The position numbers and the translations under genes are program-made. From contig JANQEO010000180.1 of assembly GCA_028278325.1 (NCBI GenBank), positions 1 through 64,000 of the forward strand: a stretch of DNA of 64,000 bases. The letters run 5' to 3'. Position 1 is the first letter of the stretch. Every line of letters starts with the position of its first letter. The DNA is from Candidatus Binatia bacterium (lineage in GTDB: Bacteria > Desulfobacterota > Binatia > UBA1149 > JAJCZL01). Positions 1 through 8,305 of this stretch are shown here, in pieces. A model generated the notes under the pieces. It made no database searches and was not told the origin of the DNA. It saw only the letters and a list, made by a program, of their open reading frames with translations.

Positions 1-1
1 C

Positions 2-2746
2 GCCTGCACGACCTCCGATACCTGTTCGGCCGGGACTTGTCAGGGTGGAGCGCCGCTGAGTTGCAGCGACGGCAACGTGTGTACGAACGATACCTGCGAT
101 TCCCAGTCAGGCTGCGTGTTCACGGACAATACGACGTCCTGTGACGACGGCAACGCGTGCACCACGGGCGACACCTGTGGCGGCGGCGTCTGTGGCGGTG
201 GTTCGCCGCTCGATTGCGACGATGCCAACGTCTGCACGAACGACAGCTGCGACGTGGGTCAGGGTTGTGTATACACCCACAACAGCGCGCCCTGTAGCGA
301 CGGTGACGCTTGCACCACCGGTGACGTTTGCAGCATGGGGTCCTGTCAGGCGGGTTCGCCTCTGGTATGCAGCGACGGCAACGTTTGCACCGACGATACC
401 TGCGATCCGCAGTCCGGGTGTGTCTTCCCTGACAACATGGCGCCCTGCAGCGACGGAGATGCGTGTACGGTGGGAGACGTCTGTGCAGGTGGATCTTGCA
501 CGGGTGGTTCGGCGCTGAGTTGTGACGACGGCAACGTCTGTACGGACGACAGCTGTGACGCTCAACAGGGCTGCATGTACGCCGATAACACGGCGTCATG
601 TGACGACGGCGACGCATGCACCGTGGCCGACGTCTGCGCCGGTGGTGCCTGTGCCGCCGGCCCGCCGGCCGTATGCGACGACGGTAACGCTTGCACCGAC
701 GATAGCTGCGATGCCCAGGCGGGCTGTCAGTTCACGGCCAACACTGCTCCCTGTGACGACAACGACGTATGTACACAGGTCGACACCTGCAGCGGCGGTT
801 CCTGTATCGGCTCCTCGCCTCTGACTTGCGACGATGCCAACGCATGCACGAACGATAGCTGTGACCCGCTGTCGGGGTGTTTCTTCACTGCTAATTCATC
901 GCCTTGCGATGACGGGATCTTCTGCAACGGAATCGACACATGCACCTTCGGTAGTTGCCAGCATTCCGGCAATCCCTGCGCGGGAGGGGCACAGTGCAAC
1001 TCCTTCTGCAACGAGTTGGACGAGACCTGCTTCAATGCACAGGGAACCACCTGCAACGACGGCGACATCTGTACTGCCGACGATCAATGCGACGGGGCAG
1101 GCACCTGCGGCGCAGGCCCGAACTCTCTGTGTGGCGACGGCTTCGTGCAGGATACCTGTGGCGAGCAGTGCGATCCGCCCGATGGCGTGACCTGCAAGCC
1201 GGACTGTACCTTCATCCCGCGCTGCGGTGACGCCGTGGTAAATCCCAATTGCTCGGCGGGCAATCTGGACGCCCCGTGTTCGCTGGATGCCGACTGCGAC
1301 ACGGTCGAAGGGTTGGGCGACGGGGTGTGCAGATTCGAGGGATGTGACGACGGCAACGACGTCATCGGTGATGGCTGCCACAATTGCATCATAGACAGTG
1401 AAGATCTGATTTGCTTCGAAGGCAGCGATGCTCAGCCGGGCAAGAGCGCCAAGGTAGTGGGGTTCCAGTCACGCGGTGATTTCGTAGGCGAGAACGCCGA
1501 CGGCAACCAGGAGATATTCCTCTTCAACCGCAAAAACTTCAGGAAGCTGGTCAAGAAAGGCTTCGACCTGGTCACCGCGCGTGATCAATCGATGACCCAG
1601 GTTACGCATACGACCTCGATCGACCCGGATGTCGACAACCTCAATGAAGCGCCGACCATCAACGGCAGCGGCCGCTTCGTCGCCTTCGTGTCGAACGCCG
1701 ACATCACGGGCGAGAATCCCGATGGCAACAAGGAAATCTTCCACGTCGACGTCAAGCGCGATACCTGGACCCAGGTAACCCACAGCACGGGTATAGAGAA
1801 CCTGCATCCCAACCTGCGCGCCTTCAGAGGCAAGTTGTTGGTTTTCGACTCGCCGGGGAACCTGGTGCCCGACCGCTGCGTGGGTGGTGAGAACGATCTC
1901 GAGCTGTGTACCAGCGATTCGGATTGCGCCGGCGTGATCTGTGGTGATCCCAGCAAGTGCCCGGCCGCCCCGGCCAGATGCGGTAATGCCAGCGAGAACC
2001 GCGAGATATTCGAGTGGGTGCGAAAGGTGAAGAAGGACGGCGTGCAGATGCGCCAGCTGACGGATGCCGATACCGGCATCAGCACCATGGGGCGCAGCGT
2101 GAACTTCTTCACCAGGGCCTCGGCGTTTGCGAGTACCTCGGATCTACTCGGCAACAAGCCGCCCCAGAGTGGAAACAGCCGAGAGATATTCCGCATCATC
2201 AAGCGCGCCGAGAAGCTGACGCAGATTACCCAGATGACTGAGTCGGACTACGTCAGTGAAAGCCCGTCGCAGAGCAAGAAACGCTTCGTGGCTTTCGCTT
2301 CCGACGCAGATCTGGATCCTGGACGCAACTGTGACCGGGACCAGCCGGAGGATCCGTGTGATGGCAACATGGAAGTATTCCTGTGGGACGAGAGGGGTCT
2401 CCCCGGCCAGAAGTTCTTCCAGATCACCGATACGGACGGTTGCACTAACGCCATCCCGACGGTCGGGGCACGCGGCGCCTTCGTCTCTTTCCAATCGACC
2501 TGTGATCTCACGGGTAGCGGGCAAAACCCCGGTCAGTCCGTCTTCGTCTATGACGTCAAGAGAAACGGCATACTCGGTGGGCTCATGCTGAGAAGCCCCG
2601 GCAACGGAGATAGCTCCAGGCCGTCGGTAACCCGCCGTGTTCAGGTCGTTACCTTCGAAGCGGATCCCGGTGGTGACCTGCCCAACGTGATCTGTCTGTT
2701 CAGCGTGCGCAAGGAAGTTTTCGAGGGCGCGGTCGTACAGCAGTAG
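2..2746 (+). CDS. Secreted Cys-rich repeat protein with PD40/TolB-like propeller (5' partial)
   Basis: The frame is open from base 2, so the gene begins upstream of the window. The first ~325 residues are six exact 51-residue units of the type CDDGNVCTNDSCD followed by CDDGDACTxGDVC and GxC. Next come myxobacterial-type disulphide motifs (CGDGFVQDTCGEQCDPPDG near residue 377, another near 408). From about residue 468 to the end there are roughly six beta-propeller-like repeats with F-(V/A)-x-F-x-S and D-G-N-x-E-I-F signatures, as in TolB/WD40-like PD40 proteins. It is probably secreted or surface-exposed, with the Cys pairs forming disulphides. The substrate or partner is unknown. The propeller half resembles the protein at 6698-8221, so the two may be related in function. 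The stop lies 48 bases before the next gene. Confidence 0.8.
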   Translation, partial: ACTTSDTCSAGTCQGGAPLSCSDGNVCTNDTCDSQSGCVFTDNTTSCDDGNACTTGDTCGGGVCGGGSPLDCDDANVCTNDSCDVGQGCVYTHNSAPCSDGDACTTGDVCSMGSCQAGSPLVCSDGNVCTDDTCDPQSGCVFPDNMAPCSDGDACTVGDVCAGGSCTGGSALSCDDGNVCTDDSCDAQQGCMYADNTASCDDGDACTVADVCAGGACAAGPPAVCDDGNACTDDSCDAQAGCQFTANTAPCDDNDVCTQVDTCSGGSCIGSSPLTCDDANACTNDSCDPLSGCFFTANSSPCDDGIFCNGIDTCTFGSCQHSGNPCAGGAQCNSFCNELDETCFNAQGTTCNDGDICTADDQCDGAGTCGAGPNSLCGDGFVQDTCGEQCDPPDGVTCKPDCTFIPRCGDAVVNPNCSAGNLDAPCSLDADCDTVEGLGDGVCRFEGCDDGNDVIGDGCHNCIIDSEDLICFEGSDAQPGKSAKVVGFQSRGDFVGENADGNQEIFLFNRKNFRKLVKKGFDLVTARDQSMTQVTHTTSIDPDVDNLNEAPTINGSGRFVAFVSNADITGENPDGNKEIFHVDVKRDTWTQVTHSTGIENLHPNLRAFRGKLLVFDSPGNLVPDRCVGGENDLELCTSDSDCAGVICGDPSKCPAAPARCGNASENREIFEWVRKVKKDGVQMRQLTDADTGISTMGRSVNFFTRASAFASTSDLLGNKPPQSGNSREIFRIIKRAEKLTQITQMTESDYVSESPSQSKKRFVAFASDADLDPGRNCDRDQPEDPCDGNMEVFLWDERGLPGQKFFQITDTDGCTNAIPTVGARGAFVSFQSTCDLTGSGQNPGQSVFVYDVKRNGILGGLMLRSPGNGDSSRPSVTRRVQVVTFEADPGGDLPNVICLFSVRKEVFEGAVVQQ
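62..979 (+). repeat. Six tandem 153-bp coding repeats
   Basis: The unit start Cys codons lie at 62, 215, 368, 521, 674 and 827, exactly 153 bases (51 codons) apart with no indels. The last unit diverges in its second half. The array continues leftward out of the window, because bases 2-61 are the end of another unit. The third codon positions differ between units, so this is an older, purified protein repeat and not a fresh duplication. Confidence 0.9.
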
Positions 2747-2794
2747 ACGCGGCGCGCTTTTCTCGGGAGCGGCGCGGTAGTACAACGCGTCGCC

Positions 2795-4000
2795 ATGAGT
2801 GATCTCGAAGAGTTCCGCTCCTCAGTGCGGCAGTGGCTCCTCGACAACTGCCCGCAGTCCATGCGCTACACCGATGCCGACCTCGCCGCAGGGGGAGGTC
2901 AGGACGATCTGGCTTGGGGTGGCCGCCACCCGAATTACGCTAACCCGGACACACAGACATGGCTCGACCGTATGGGAGCCAAGGGCTGGACCGCTCCCAC
3001 CTGGCCGGAAGAGTACGGCGGCGGAGGGCTGTCGAAGCAGGAAGCGAAGATCCTCGCCCGAGAGATGGCGGAGCTGCGCATCAAGCCGCCGCTGGTCGGA
3101 TTCGGCCTTTCGATGATCGGGCCTCTCTTGCTCGAACAAGGCACCGAGGAGCAGAAGCGGCGTTTCCTTCCCGAGATCTGCAGGGGGGAGATTCGTTGGT
3201 GCCAGGGATACTCCGAGCCCGGCTCGGGGTCGGATCTTGCGAGCCTCCAGACCAAAGCGGTGCTCGATGGTGACGAGTGGATCCTCAACGGACAGAAGGT
3301 GTGGACATCCTACGCTGACAAGTCCGATTGGATGTTCGTACTGACTCGCACCGATTCTGATGCGCCCAAGCACGAAGGGATCAGCTTCATGCTCGTCGAC
3401 CTCGACCAGCCGGGCGTAACCATCCGGCCCATCCCGCTCATCAGCGGAGCCTCACCGTTTTGTGAGACCTTTCTCGAGAACGTACGGGTTGCCAAGGACC
3501 AGTGCGTGGGCGGCGTCAACAACGGCTGGGCTATGGCCAAGGCTCTGCTGGGCCATGAGCGGAGCATGATTGGGGAGGTTTTCAACGAGAAACGGGACCG
3601 CAACCAGATGGTGGAGCTCGCCCGTGAATACATCGCGGGCAGCGAAGCCCGCATCAGCGACCCGGTGCTGCGCGACAGGATCGCTCAATTGACCATGGAC
3701 AAGGTGTGCCTCGACTTGACGCTTGCCCGCTCGAAAGAAGCAGCCAAGGCGGGTCAGAGCCCGGGGCCGGAGACGTCGATCTTCAAGTACTACGCCACCG
3801 AGCTCAACAAGCGACGCAGCGAGACCATGGTCGAGATCCTCGGCCCCGAAGGCCTCGGTTGGGGCTCGCCCGGCTTCGAAGACTCGGAGTTGTCCGTTAC
3901 CAAGGCGTGGTTGAGGGCGCGGGGGAATTCCATCGAAGGCGGGACGTCGGAGATCCAGCTCAACATCATCGCCAAGCGCGTGCTCGGTTTACCGGACTGA
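2795..4000 (+). CDS. Acyl-CoA dehydrogenase, FadE type (subunit of likely heteromeric pair)
   Basis: This 401-residue flavoprotein of the acyl-CoA dehydrogenase superfamily would oxidise an acyl-CoA to the 2-enoyl-CoA, passing electrons to ETF. The FAD/substrate signature GYSEPGSGSDLASLQT lies near residues 136-151 and the C-terminal EGGTSEIQLNIIAKRVLGL near 379-397. This C-terminus is the form seen in actinobacterial and proteobacterial FadE proteins for steroid or branched side chains. The gene is followed after 15 bases by a second acyl-CoA dehydrogenase of the complementary type, so an alpha2beta2 enzyme is likely. The ATG has no obvious Shine-Dalgarno sequence. Substrate is not predictable from sequence; bulky or branched acyl-CoAs are the family precedent. 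Confidence 0.88.
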   Translation: MSDLEEFRSSVRQWLLDNCPQSMRYTDADLAAGGGQDDLAWGGRHPNYANPDTQTWLDRMGAKGWTAPTWPEEYGGGGLSKQEAKILAREMAELRIKPPLVGFGLSMIGPLLLEQGTEEQKRRFLPEICRGEIRWCQGYSEPGSGSDLASLQTKAVLDGDEWILNGQKVWTSYADKSDWMFVLTRTDSDAPKHEGISFMLVDLDQPGVTIRPIPLISGASPFCETFLENVRVAKDQCVGGVNNGWAMAKALLGHERSMIGEVFNEKRDRNQMVELAREYIAGSEARISDPVLRDRIAQLTMDKVCLDLTLARSKEAAKAGQSPGPETSIFKYYATELNKRRSETMVEILGPEGLGWGSPGFEDSELSVTKAWLRARGNSIEGGTSEIQLNIIAKRVLGLPD

Positions 4001-4015
4001 ACAGGAGTAGGGACC

Positions 4016-5158
4016 ATGTCACTCGTGCTTTCAGAGGAGCAGGTTCTGCTCAAAGACGCGGCCGCCGATTTCGTGCGTAGAGAGTCCCCCCTGAGCCGTA
4101 TCCGCCAGCTGCGGGACTCGCAGGACCCTGACGGGTTCAGCCGGGACTTGTGGGCGAAGATGGCGGAACTCGGATGGCAGGGGATCATCGTGCCGGAAGA
4201 GTTCGGCGGCTCGGGGCTCGGCTATGCCGAGCTCGCGTGTGTGTTGGAGGAATGCGGCAAGGCTCTCGTGCCGGAGCCTCTCATGTCGACCGTCGCGTTG
4301 GGCACGACGGCTCTGCTGGGAGGAGCTAGTGATGACACCAAGGCGGCGCTGCTGCCCGAAGTAGTCGCCGGCCGCACTCTGCTGGCCTTGGCGCATCACG
4401 AAAAGGGGGCGCGTTTCGACACACGGCGTGTTGCTACGCTGGCCGAGCCGAGGGGCGACGGGTTCGTATTGAGTGGTCAGAAGACCCTGGTGTGGGACGG
4501 TCACGTGGCCGACAAGCTGATCGTATCGGCACGCACCAGCGGGGCCGCCGGTGATCGAGGCGGCGTCACGGCGTTTCTCATCGACTCGGGGCAGCCGGGT
4601 CTGGAGATCGACAGGCAGCCCACCGTCGATCTACGTAGCGCGTCGGTGGTGACGATGAACGGCGTCGAGGCAAGCGCGGCGGACATCATCGGCCTGCGCG
4701 ACCAAGGGGGACAGCTTCTCGATGAGGTGTTCGATCGTGCTACGGTGTGTCTCTGCGCTGAAATGTTGGGGAACATGGAGGCCGCCTTCGCGATGACTCT
4801 CGACTACCTCAAGACGCGCAAGCAGTTCGGAGTCCCGATCGGTTCTTTTCAGGCGCTGAAGCACCGCGCGGCAGTTATGTTCACCGAGATAGAACTGTCG
4901 CGCTCGGCCGTGTACGGGGCCTGCCAAGCTCTCGATGCAGGGGCGGACGACTATGGCCAGTCGGTGTCCGTGGCCAAAGCCAGGTGTTCGGATACGGCGG
5001 TTCTCGTCGGCAACGAAGGAATCCAGATGCATGGCGGCATCGGAATGACGGACGAGCACGACATAGGGTTCTTCGCCAAGCGGGCACGCGCGAGCCAGCT
5101 CAGCATGGGCGATGCCGCTTGGCATCGAGACCGATTCGCGGCGCTGCAGGGCTTCTAG
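4016..5158 (+). CDS. Acyl-CoA dehydrogenase, second subunit of likely heteromeric pair
   Basis: A 380-residue acyl-CoA dehydrogenase with the N-terminal helical domain, middle beta domain and C-terminal HGGIGMTDEHDIG near residues 342-354. It lacks the terminal EGT/GGT-S-E-I-Q segment, ending instead in a 'KRARASQL..GDA' region, which is typical of the partner subunit in heteromeric FadE pairs. A good RBS (AGGAG/TAGGGACC) precedes the ATG, and the gap to the upstream partner is 15 bases, so the two are co-transcribed. It presumably works with that partner in beta-oxidation of an unidentified acyl-CoA. A hairpin-rich spacer follows. Confidence 0.87.
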   Translation: MSLVLSEEQVLLKDAAADFVRRESPLSRIRQLRDSQDPDGFSRDLWAKMAELGWQGIIVPEEFGGSGLGYAELACVLEECGKALVPEPLMSTVALGTTALLGGASDDTKAALLPEVVAGRTLLALAHHEKGARFDTRRVATLAEPRGDGFVLSGQKTLVWDGHVADKLIVSARTSGAAGDRGGVTAFLIDSGQPGLEIDRQPTVDLRSASVVTMNGVEASAADIIGLRDQGGQLLDEVFDRATVCLCAEMLGNMEAAFAMTLDYLKTRKQFGVPIGSFQALKHRAAVMFTEIELSRSAVYGACQALDAGADDYGQSVSVAKARCSDTAVLVGNEGIQMHGGIGMTDEHDIGFFAKRARASQLSMGDAAWHRDRFAALQGF

Positions 5159-5185
5159 GCAACCTCGCGGAGCCGGATCCGCCTC

Positions 5186-5235
5186 CCGGCCCCGGACGGC
5201 CGGAAAAAGCGTCACATCGACCCCCTTTCGGGGGT
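5186..5235 (+). terminator. Two GC-rich hairpins after the acyl-CoA dehydrogenase pair
   Basis: CCGGCC (5186-5191) pairs with GGCCGG (5198-5203), and ACCCCC (5220-5225) pairs with GGGGGT (5230-5235) around a TTTC loop. Neither is followed by a T-run on the plus strand, so intrinsic termination is only possible, not shown. Confidence 0.35.
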
Positions 5236-5381
5236 GTCAAAACCCAGTGAAATCGCGGTTTTCCCCTTGTTGTAGGCGCGAGACTGCCCCCAATATGGGC
5301 TTCATAGGGTTTCCCTGTAGTCGGTCCCGAATCGGTTCGCCAGGCGGGGGCGGGTAGCACCGTGAGAGGGGAGTGTATGCG

Positions 5382-6650
5382 ATGCTGCGCCCGGACGGGT
5401 CAGCTTGCATGCCGACGATAACGGGGGCCCCGAAACGGAACAATTTCGTGACCAGCCCTCGGCAGAATACTCCACCTAGAGGACAGTTGCGCCTCAAGCT
5501 CTTCGCGCTTTCTTTGGGCGTGTTGATGGCGTTCGCGCTCATCGAAACCTTGCCGCGTCTGTTGCCCGGTCTCATGCCCGCCAAAGTGCGCTCGGTCGTT
5601 CGCATCTACGATGCAAGAGCGTCGTGGGAACGCATGATGCAGCCCGACGCTCAGCTGGGCTTCTCGCTTCGACCCGGACTCGACCTCAAGTTTCCCTCCG
5701 AGGGCCGTGAGATCGGAATTCGGACGACATCGCTGGGGATAAACAATCTGGGCTTCAGAGACATCGGAACGAGTGCTCCTTTCGAGGCCGTAGCCCTCGG
5801 AGATTCGTTCACTTTCTGCGATGATTCGCCGGCAGAGGCCTGCTGGGTCAAGCTCCTGTCCGACCGTACGGGGCTTTCGATCGCCACTCTGGGCGTCAAC
5901 GGCTACTCGAACCTCGCAGAAGCACGATTGCTCGCCAAGGTGGGTGAGCACCTCAAGCCGCGTCTTGTTCTGGCAGGTTTTTTCCCCAACGACTTCAAGG
6001 ACAATCTGCATTTCGACAACTGGACGCGCAGTGGGACCGACGACTACTGGACCTGGATGAGAAGGCAGCGCCGCAGCGATGCTTCCGATCTTCTTGCCCG
6101 CTATTCGGTGACCTATCGCTTGATAGACGCGGCCCGGCGCTACGGGCGCCGTGATACGTACCGCCACCGTGAAGGAGGGCTCGATTTCATGTTCCGAGCC
6201 GACGCCTGGTGGCGGAAGGTCGTCGAGAATCCGGGCGGGACGAAGGGATTCGGCCTCATGCGCAAGGCCCTGCGCGACATGAAAGAGCAGGCGGCATCGC
6301 TCGACGCCGAGTTGGTCGTCTTGCTGTTCCCGTTCAAGGAGCAGGTCTATTGGCACATCGCCCAGCAGTATCAGCCCGAAGGGCACGTCTACACGCGTGA
6401 ACAGATCGAGGCACCACTGGCCGCAGTGCGCGAGTTCTGCGACCAGGAGGGGTTGCGTTGCTGCGATCTGACCGATGCCCTGACGGCACGGGCGCTTCAA
6501 GGCAAGCAGCTATACCTGCCGGTGGGCGCACACTGGAACGATCTTGGCAACGCCGTCGTCGCAGAGGAGACGCAGCGGTGCCTTTCAGAGCTCAGCCTCG
6601 TCGAGGCCGGGGCAGCTACGGACGGCGTCCCCGGTTCCAGAGACATCTGA
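5382..6650 (+). CDS. SGNH/GDSL-hydrolase-like protein with N-terminal membrane anchor
   Basis: About 422 residues. A hydrophobic segment near residues 38-60 (LFALSLGVLMAFALIETL) looks like a signal anchor. The SGNH blocks are visible: ALGDSFTF near residue 140 (block I, nucleophile Ser), GFFPNDFKDN near 198-208, and HWNDLGN near 383 (block V). The usual Asp two residues before the block V His is Gly here (GAHWN), so full catalytic competence is uncertain. Related proteins act as O-acetyl transferases or esterases on glycans (AlgX/AlgJ/PatB-like). I chose ATG 5382 because GGGGAG ends 9 bases upstream; an in-frame GTG at 5373 sits too close to that site. No partner gene adjoins it. Confidence 0.75.
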   Translation: MLRPDGSACMPTITGAPKRNNFVTSPRQNTPPRGQLRLKLFALSLGVLMAFALIETLPRLLPGLMPAKVRSVVRIYDARASWERMMQPDAQLGFSLRPGLDLKFPSEGREIGIRTTSLGINNLGFRDIGTSAPFEAVALGDSFTFCDDSPAEACWVKLLSDRTGLSIATLGVNGYSNLAEARLLAKVGEHLKPRLVLAGFFPNDFKDNLHFDNWTRSGTDDYWTWMRRQRRSDASDLLARYSVTYRLIDAARRYGRRDTYRHREGGLDFMFRADAWWRKVVENPGGTKGFGLMRKALRDMKEQAASLDAELVVLLFPFKEQVYWHIAQQYQPEGHVYTREQIEAPLAAVREFCDQEGLRCCDLTDALTARALQGKQLYLPVGAHWNDLGNAVVAEETQRCLSELSLVEAGAATDGVPGSRDI

Positions 6651-6697
6651 GCTGGATCCAAGACGTGATGCGGACAAATACCGACTACGGAGGAGTC

Positions 6698-8221
6698 ATG
6701 AAGTTAGCGAGATTGTTGAGCATCGTCACCCTGTCGATCGCCGCGGTGATCCTGTCGGGCATCTCTGCCCATGCCGGGCGCGGCAGTGAACCCATGATGT
6801 TTCAAGTCACCAACAACACGACGGGCAACGTCGAGTTTCCGCGCGTTCATCTGGAGACTGCAGATTTCATCGTGTTCGTCTCCGACGGTGATGTCATGGG
6901 GCCGGGAACCGAAACTCCCGGCCAGCGTGAGGTGTACTACTGGGAAAGGGCTACCGGGAGCCTTACCCGCGTGACGACGACCCCCGGCGGCGAGAGCTAC
7001 GATGCAGCGCGCCCGACCGATACTCTGTTCGCCAACAACAGGCCCCAGTACATCGCTTTCACATCCACCGGTGACTTCGACCCCAACGTGAGCAACGCCG
7101 ACGGCAACCCGGAGATCTTCTTCTATGACATGGAGAACCAGGTCTTCCATCAGATCACCGATACCCAACCGCCGGTGGTCAACGGGGTGCCCTTCCCGAG
7201 TGACAGCGGCAAATGTGTGGTGTTCACCTCTACCGGCGACCTCGACAACAACGACGGTTCCGATTCCACCAACCCGGTAACGGGCTTTACCAACCCCGAC
7301 GGCAGTCAGGAAGTGTTTCTGTTCTCGCTACAGAACTTCGACATCTTCCCGACCGAAGGTGACTTCACGCAACTCAGCAACGGTCCGGTCGGCACGACGA
7401 GTCATAGCCCCGTCATAGGCGGCTACTACTTCCCCCGTCAGTGCCAGTGGACGGCGTTCGTGTCCGATCATGATCAGCTGGGCATAGGCACGGTCGGATC
7501 CCAGCTGTACAAGTACGACAGGGACGGCGTGGGCACCCTGGACATATTCCGTGACCCCAAGTTCCCCGGCGATCTCATAGTGCCGCCCGTAGGAACTTAC
7601 GCTAATCCCATGATCTCGGCGGCTAGTAACTTCGCACGTGGTCCCTATGTCGTGTTCAACAGTGACGTCGACATCTGGAGCAATGATTCGACGGGCATGA
7701 ATCTGTTCCGGTTCAGGACCTTTCACTCCCGCATGACCCAATACACCGATCTGGATGTGGGGCTGGACCTGAACCCGACGGTCAGCGACGGCGGAGGATT
7801 CCTCGCCTTCCAGTCGACTGGTGATCACGTCACCAAGGTCAAGCGGAAGTTCGTCGACCAGATCGGTGAAGGTCCTTTCAACGCCGACGGCAATTGGGAG
7901 ATCGTGCGCACCCGCGGAAAGCGCAAGGCCTGGCAGATCACCGATACCGTGGGCTGCGAGAACACCAACCCGAGCCTGGAAGACAATGGCTTCAGTCTTA
8001 CCTTCCGTTCGGATTGCGACATCATCGGCACCAATCCCAACAACATCCCTCAGGTGTTTTACTTCAACTACCTGGACAAGGATGATCCGCTGCTGGCCCC
8101 CGGTGTGTGCCAGGTATCCCAAGGCTGCTGCAGCGAAGGCAACGGGTGCTACACGCAGATCCCCGGCAAGAGAAAGAAAGTCTCGCGCAAGTTCTGCGCG
8201 CCGAAGAACAACTGCAAATAG
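6698..8221 (+). CDS. Secreted PD40/TolB-like beta-propeller protein
   Basis: 507 residues starting at ATG 6698, preceded by GGAGGAG at 5-6 bases. An upstream in-frame extension exists but overlaps the preceding gene and gives an Arg-rich, non-native sequence. A signal peptide is clear (hydrophobic stretch, then SAHAG near 26). The body repeats F-x-x-F-x-S-x-x-D followed by D-G-N-x-E-I-F, the pattern of PD40/TolB-type blades, perhaps six or seven. The C-terminus is a small Cys cluster (CQVSQGCCSEGNGC and a Cys near the last residue), probably a disulphide knot. It shares the blade type with the Cys-rich protein at the left edge. Function unknown; a surface or periplasmic binding role is likely. 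Confidence 0.75.
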   Translation: MKLARLLSIVTLSIAAVILSGISAHAGRGSEPMMFQVTNNTTGNVEFPRVHLETADFIVFVSDGDVMGPGTETPGQREVYYWERATGSLTRVTTTPGGESYDAARPTDTLFANNRPQYIAFTSTGDFDPNVSNADGNPEIFFYDMENQVFHQITDTQPPVVNGVPFPSDSGKCVVFTSTGDLDNNDGSDSTNPVTGFTNPDGSQEVFLFSLQNFDIFPTEGDFTQLSNGPVGTTSHSPVIGGYYFPRQCQWTAFVSDHDQLGIGTVGSQLYKYDRDGVGTLDIFRDPKFPGDLIVPPVGTYANPMISAASNFARGPYVVFNSDVDIWSNDSTGMNLFRFRTFHSRMTQYTDLDVGLDLNPTVSDGGGFLAFQSTGDHVTKVKRKFVDQIGEGPFNADGNWEIVRTRGKRKAWQITDTVGCENTNPSLEDNGFSLTFRSDCDIIGTNPNNIPQVFYFNYLDKDDPLLAPGVCQVSQGCCSEGNGCYTQIPGKRKKVSRKFCAPKNNCK

Positions 8222-8233
8222 ATCTTTAGACGT

Positions 8234-8271
8234 GAGGTGGGACGCCCCGCGAAAGCGTGGTGTCCCACCTC
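8234..8271. terminator. Long hairpin between convergent genes
   Basis: GAGGTGGGAC (8234-8243) is perfectly inverted as GTCCCACCTC (8262-8271). The interior pairs further, with one mismatch and one G-U pair, to give a ~17-bp stem closed by a GAAA tetraloop at 8251-8254. It sits 13 bases after a plus-strand stop and 35 bases before the end of a minus-strand gene. That position is typical of a shared bidirectional terminator, although there is no T-run. Confidence 0.65.
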
Positions 8272-8305
8272 GAACTTGCCCTGTCGCGGCGGGGTGCCTG
8301 CAGCG

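Noticed and set aside
107..617. Several 100-165-codon frames across the Cys-rich repeats
   Set aside because: All follow the 153-base repeat in other frames; the plus frame at base 2 has the regular Cys pattern.
62..979. CRISPR-like array suggested by regular spacing
   Set aside because: Units are contiguous coding sequence without constant repeats and unique spacers; the reading frame is open throughout.
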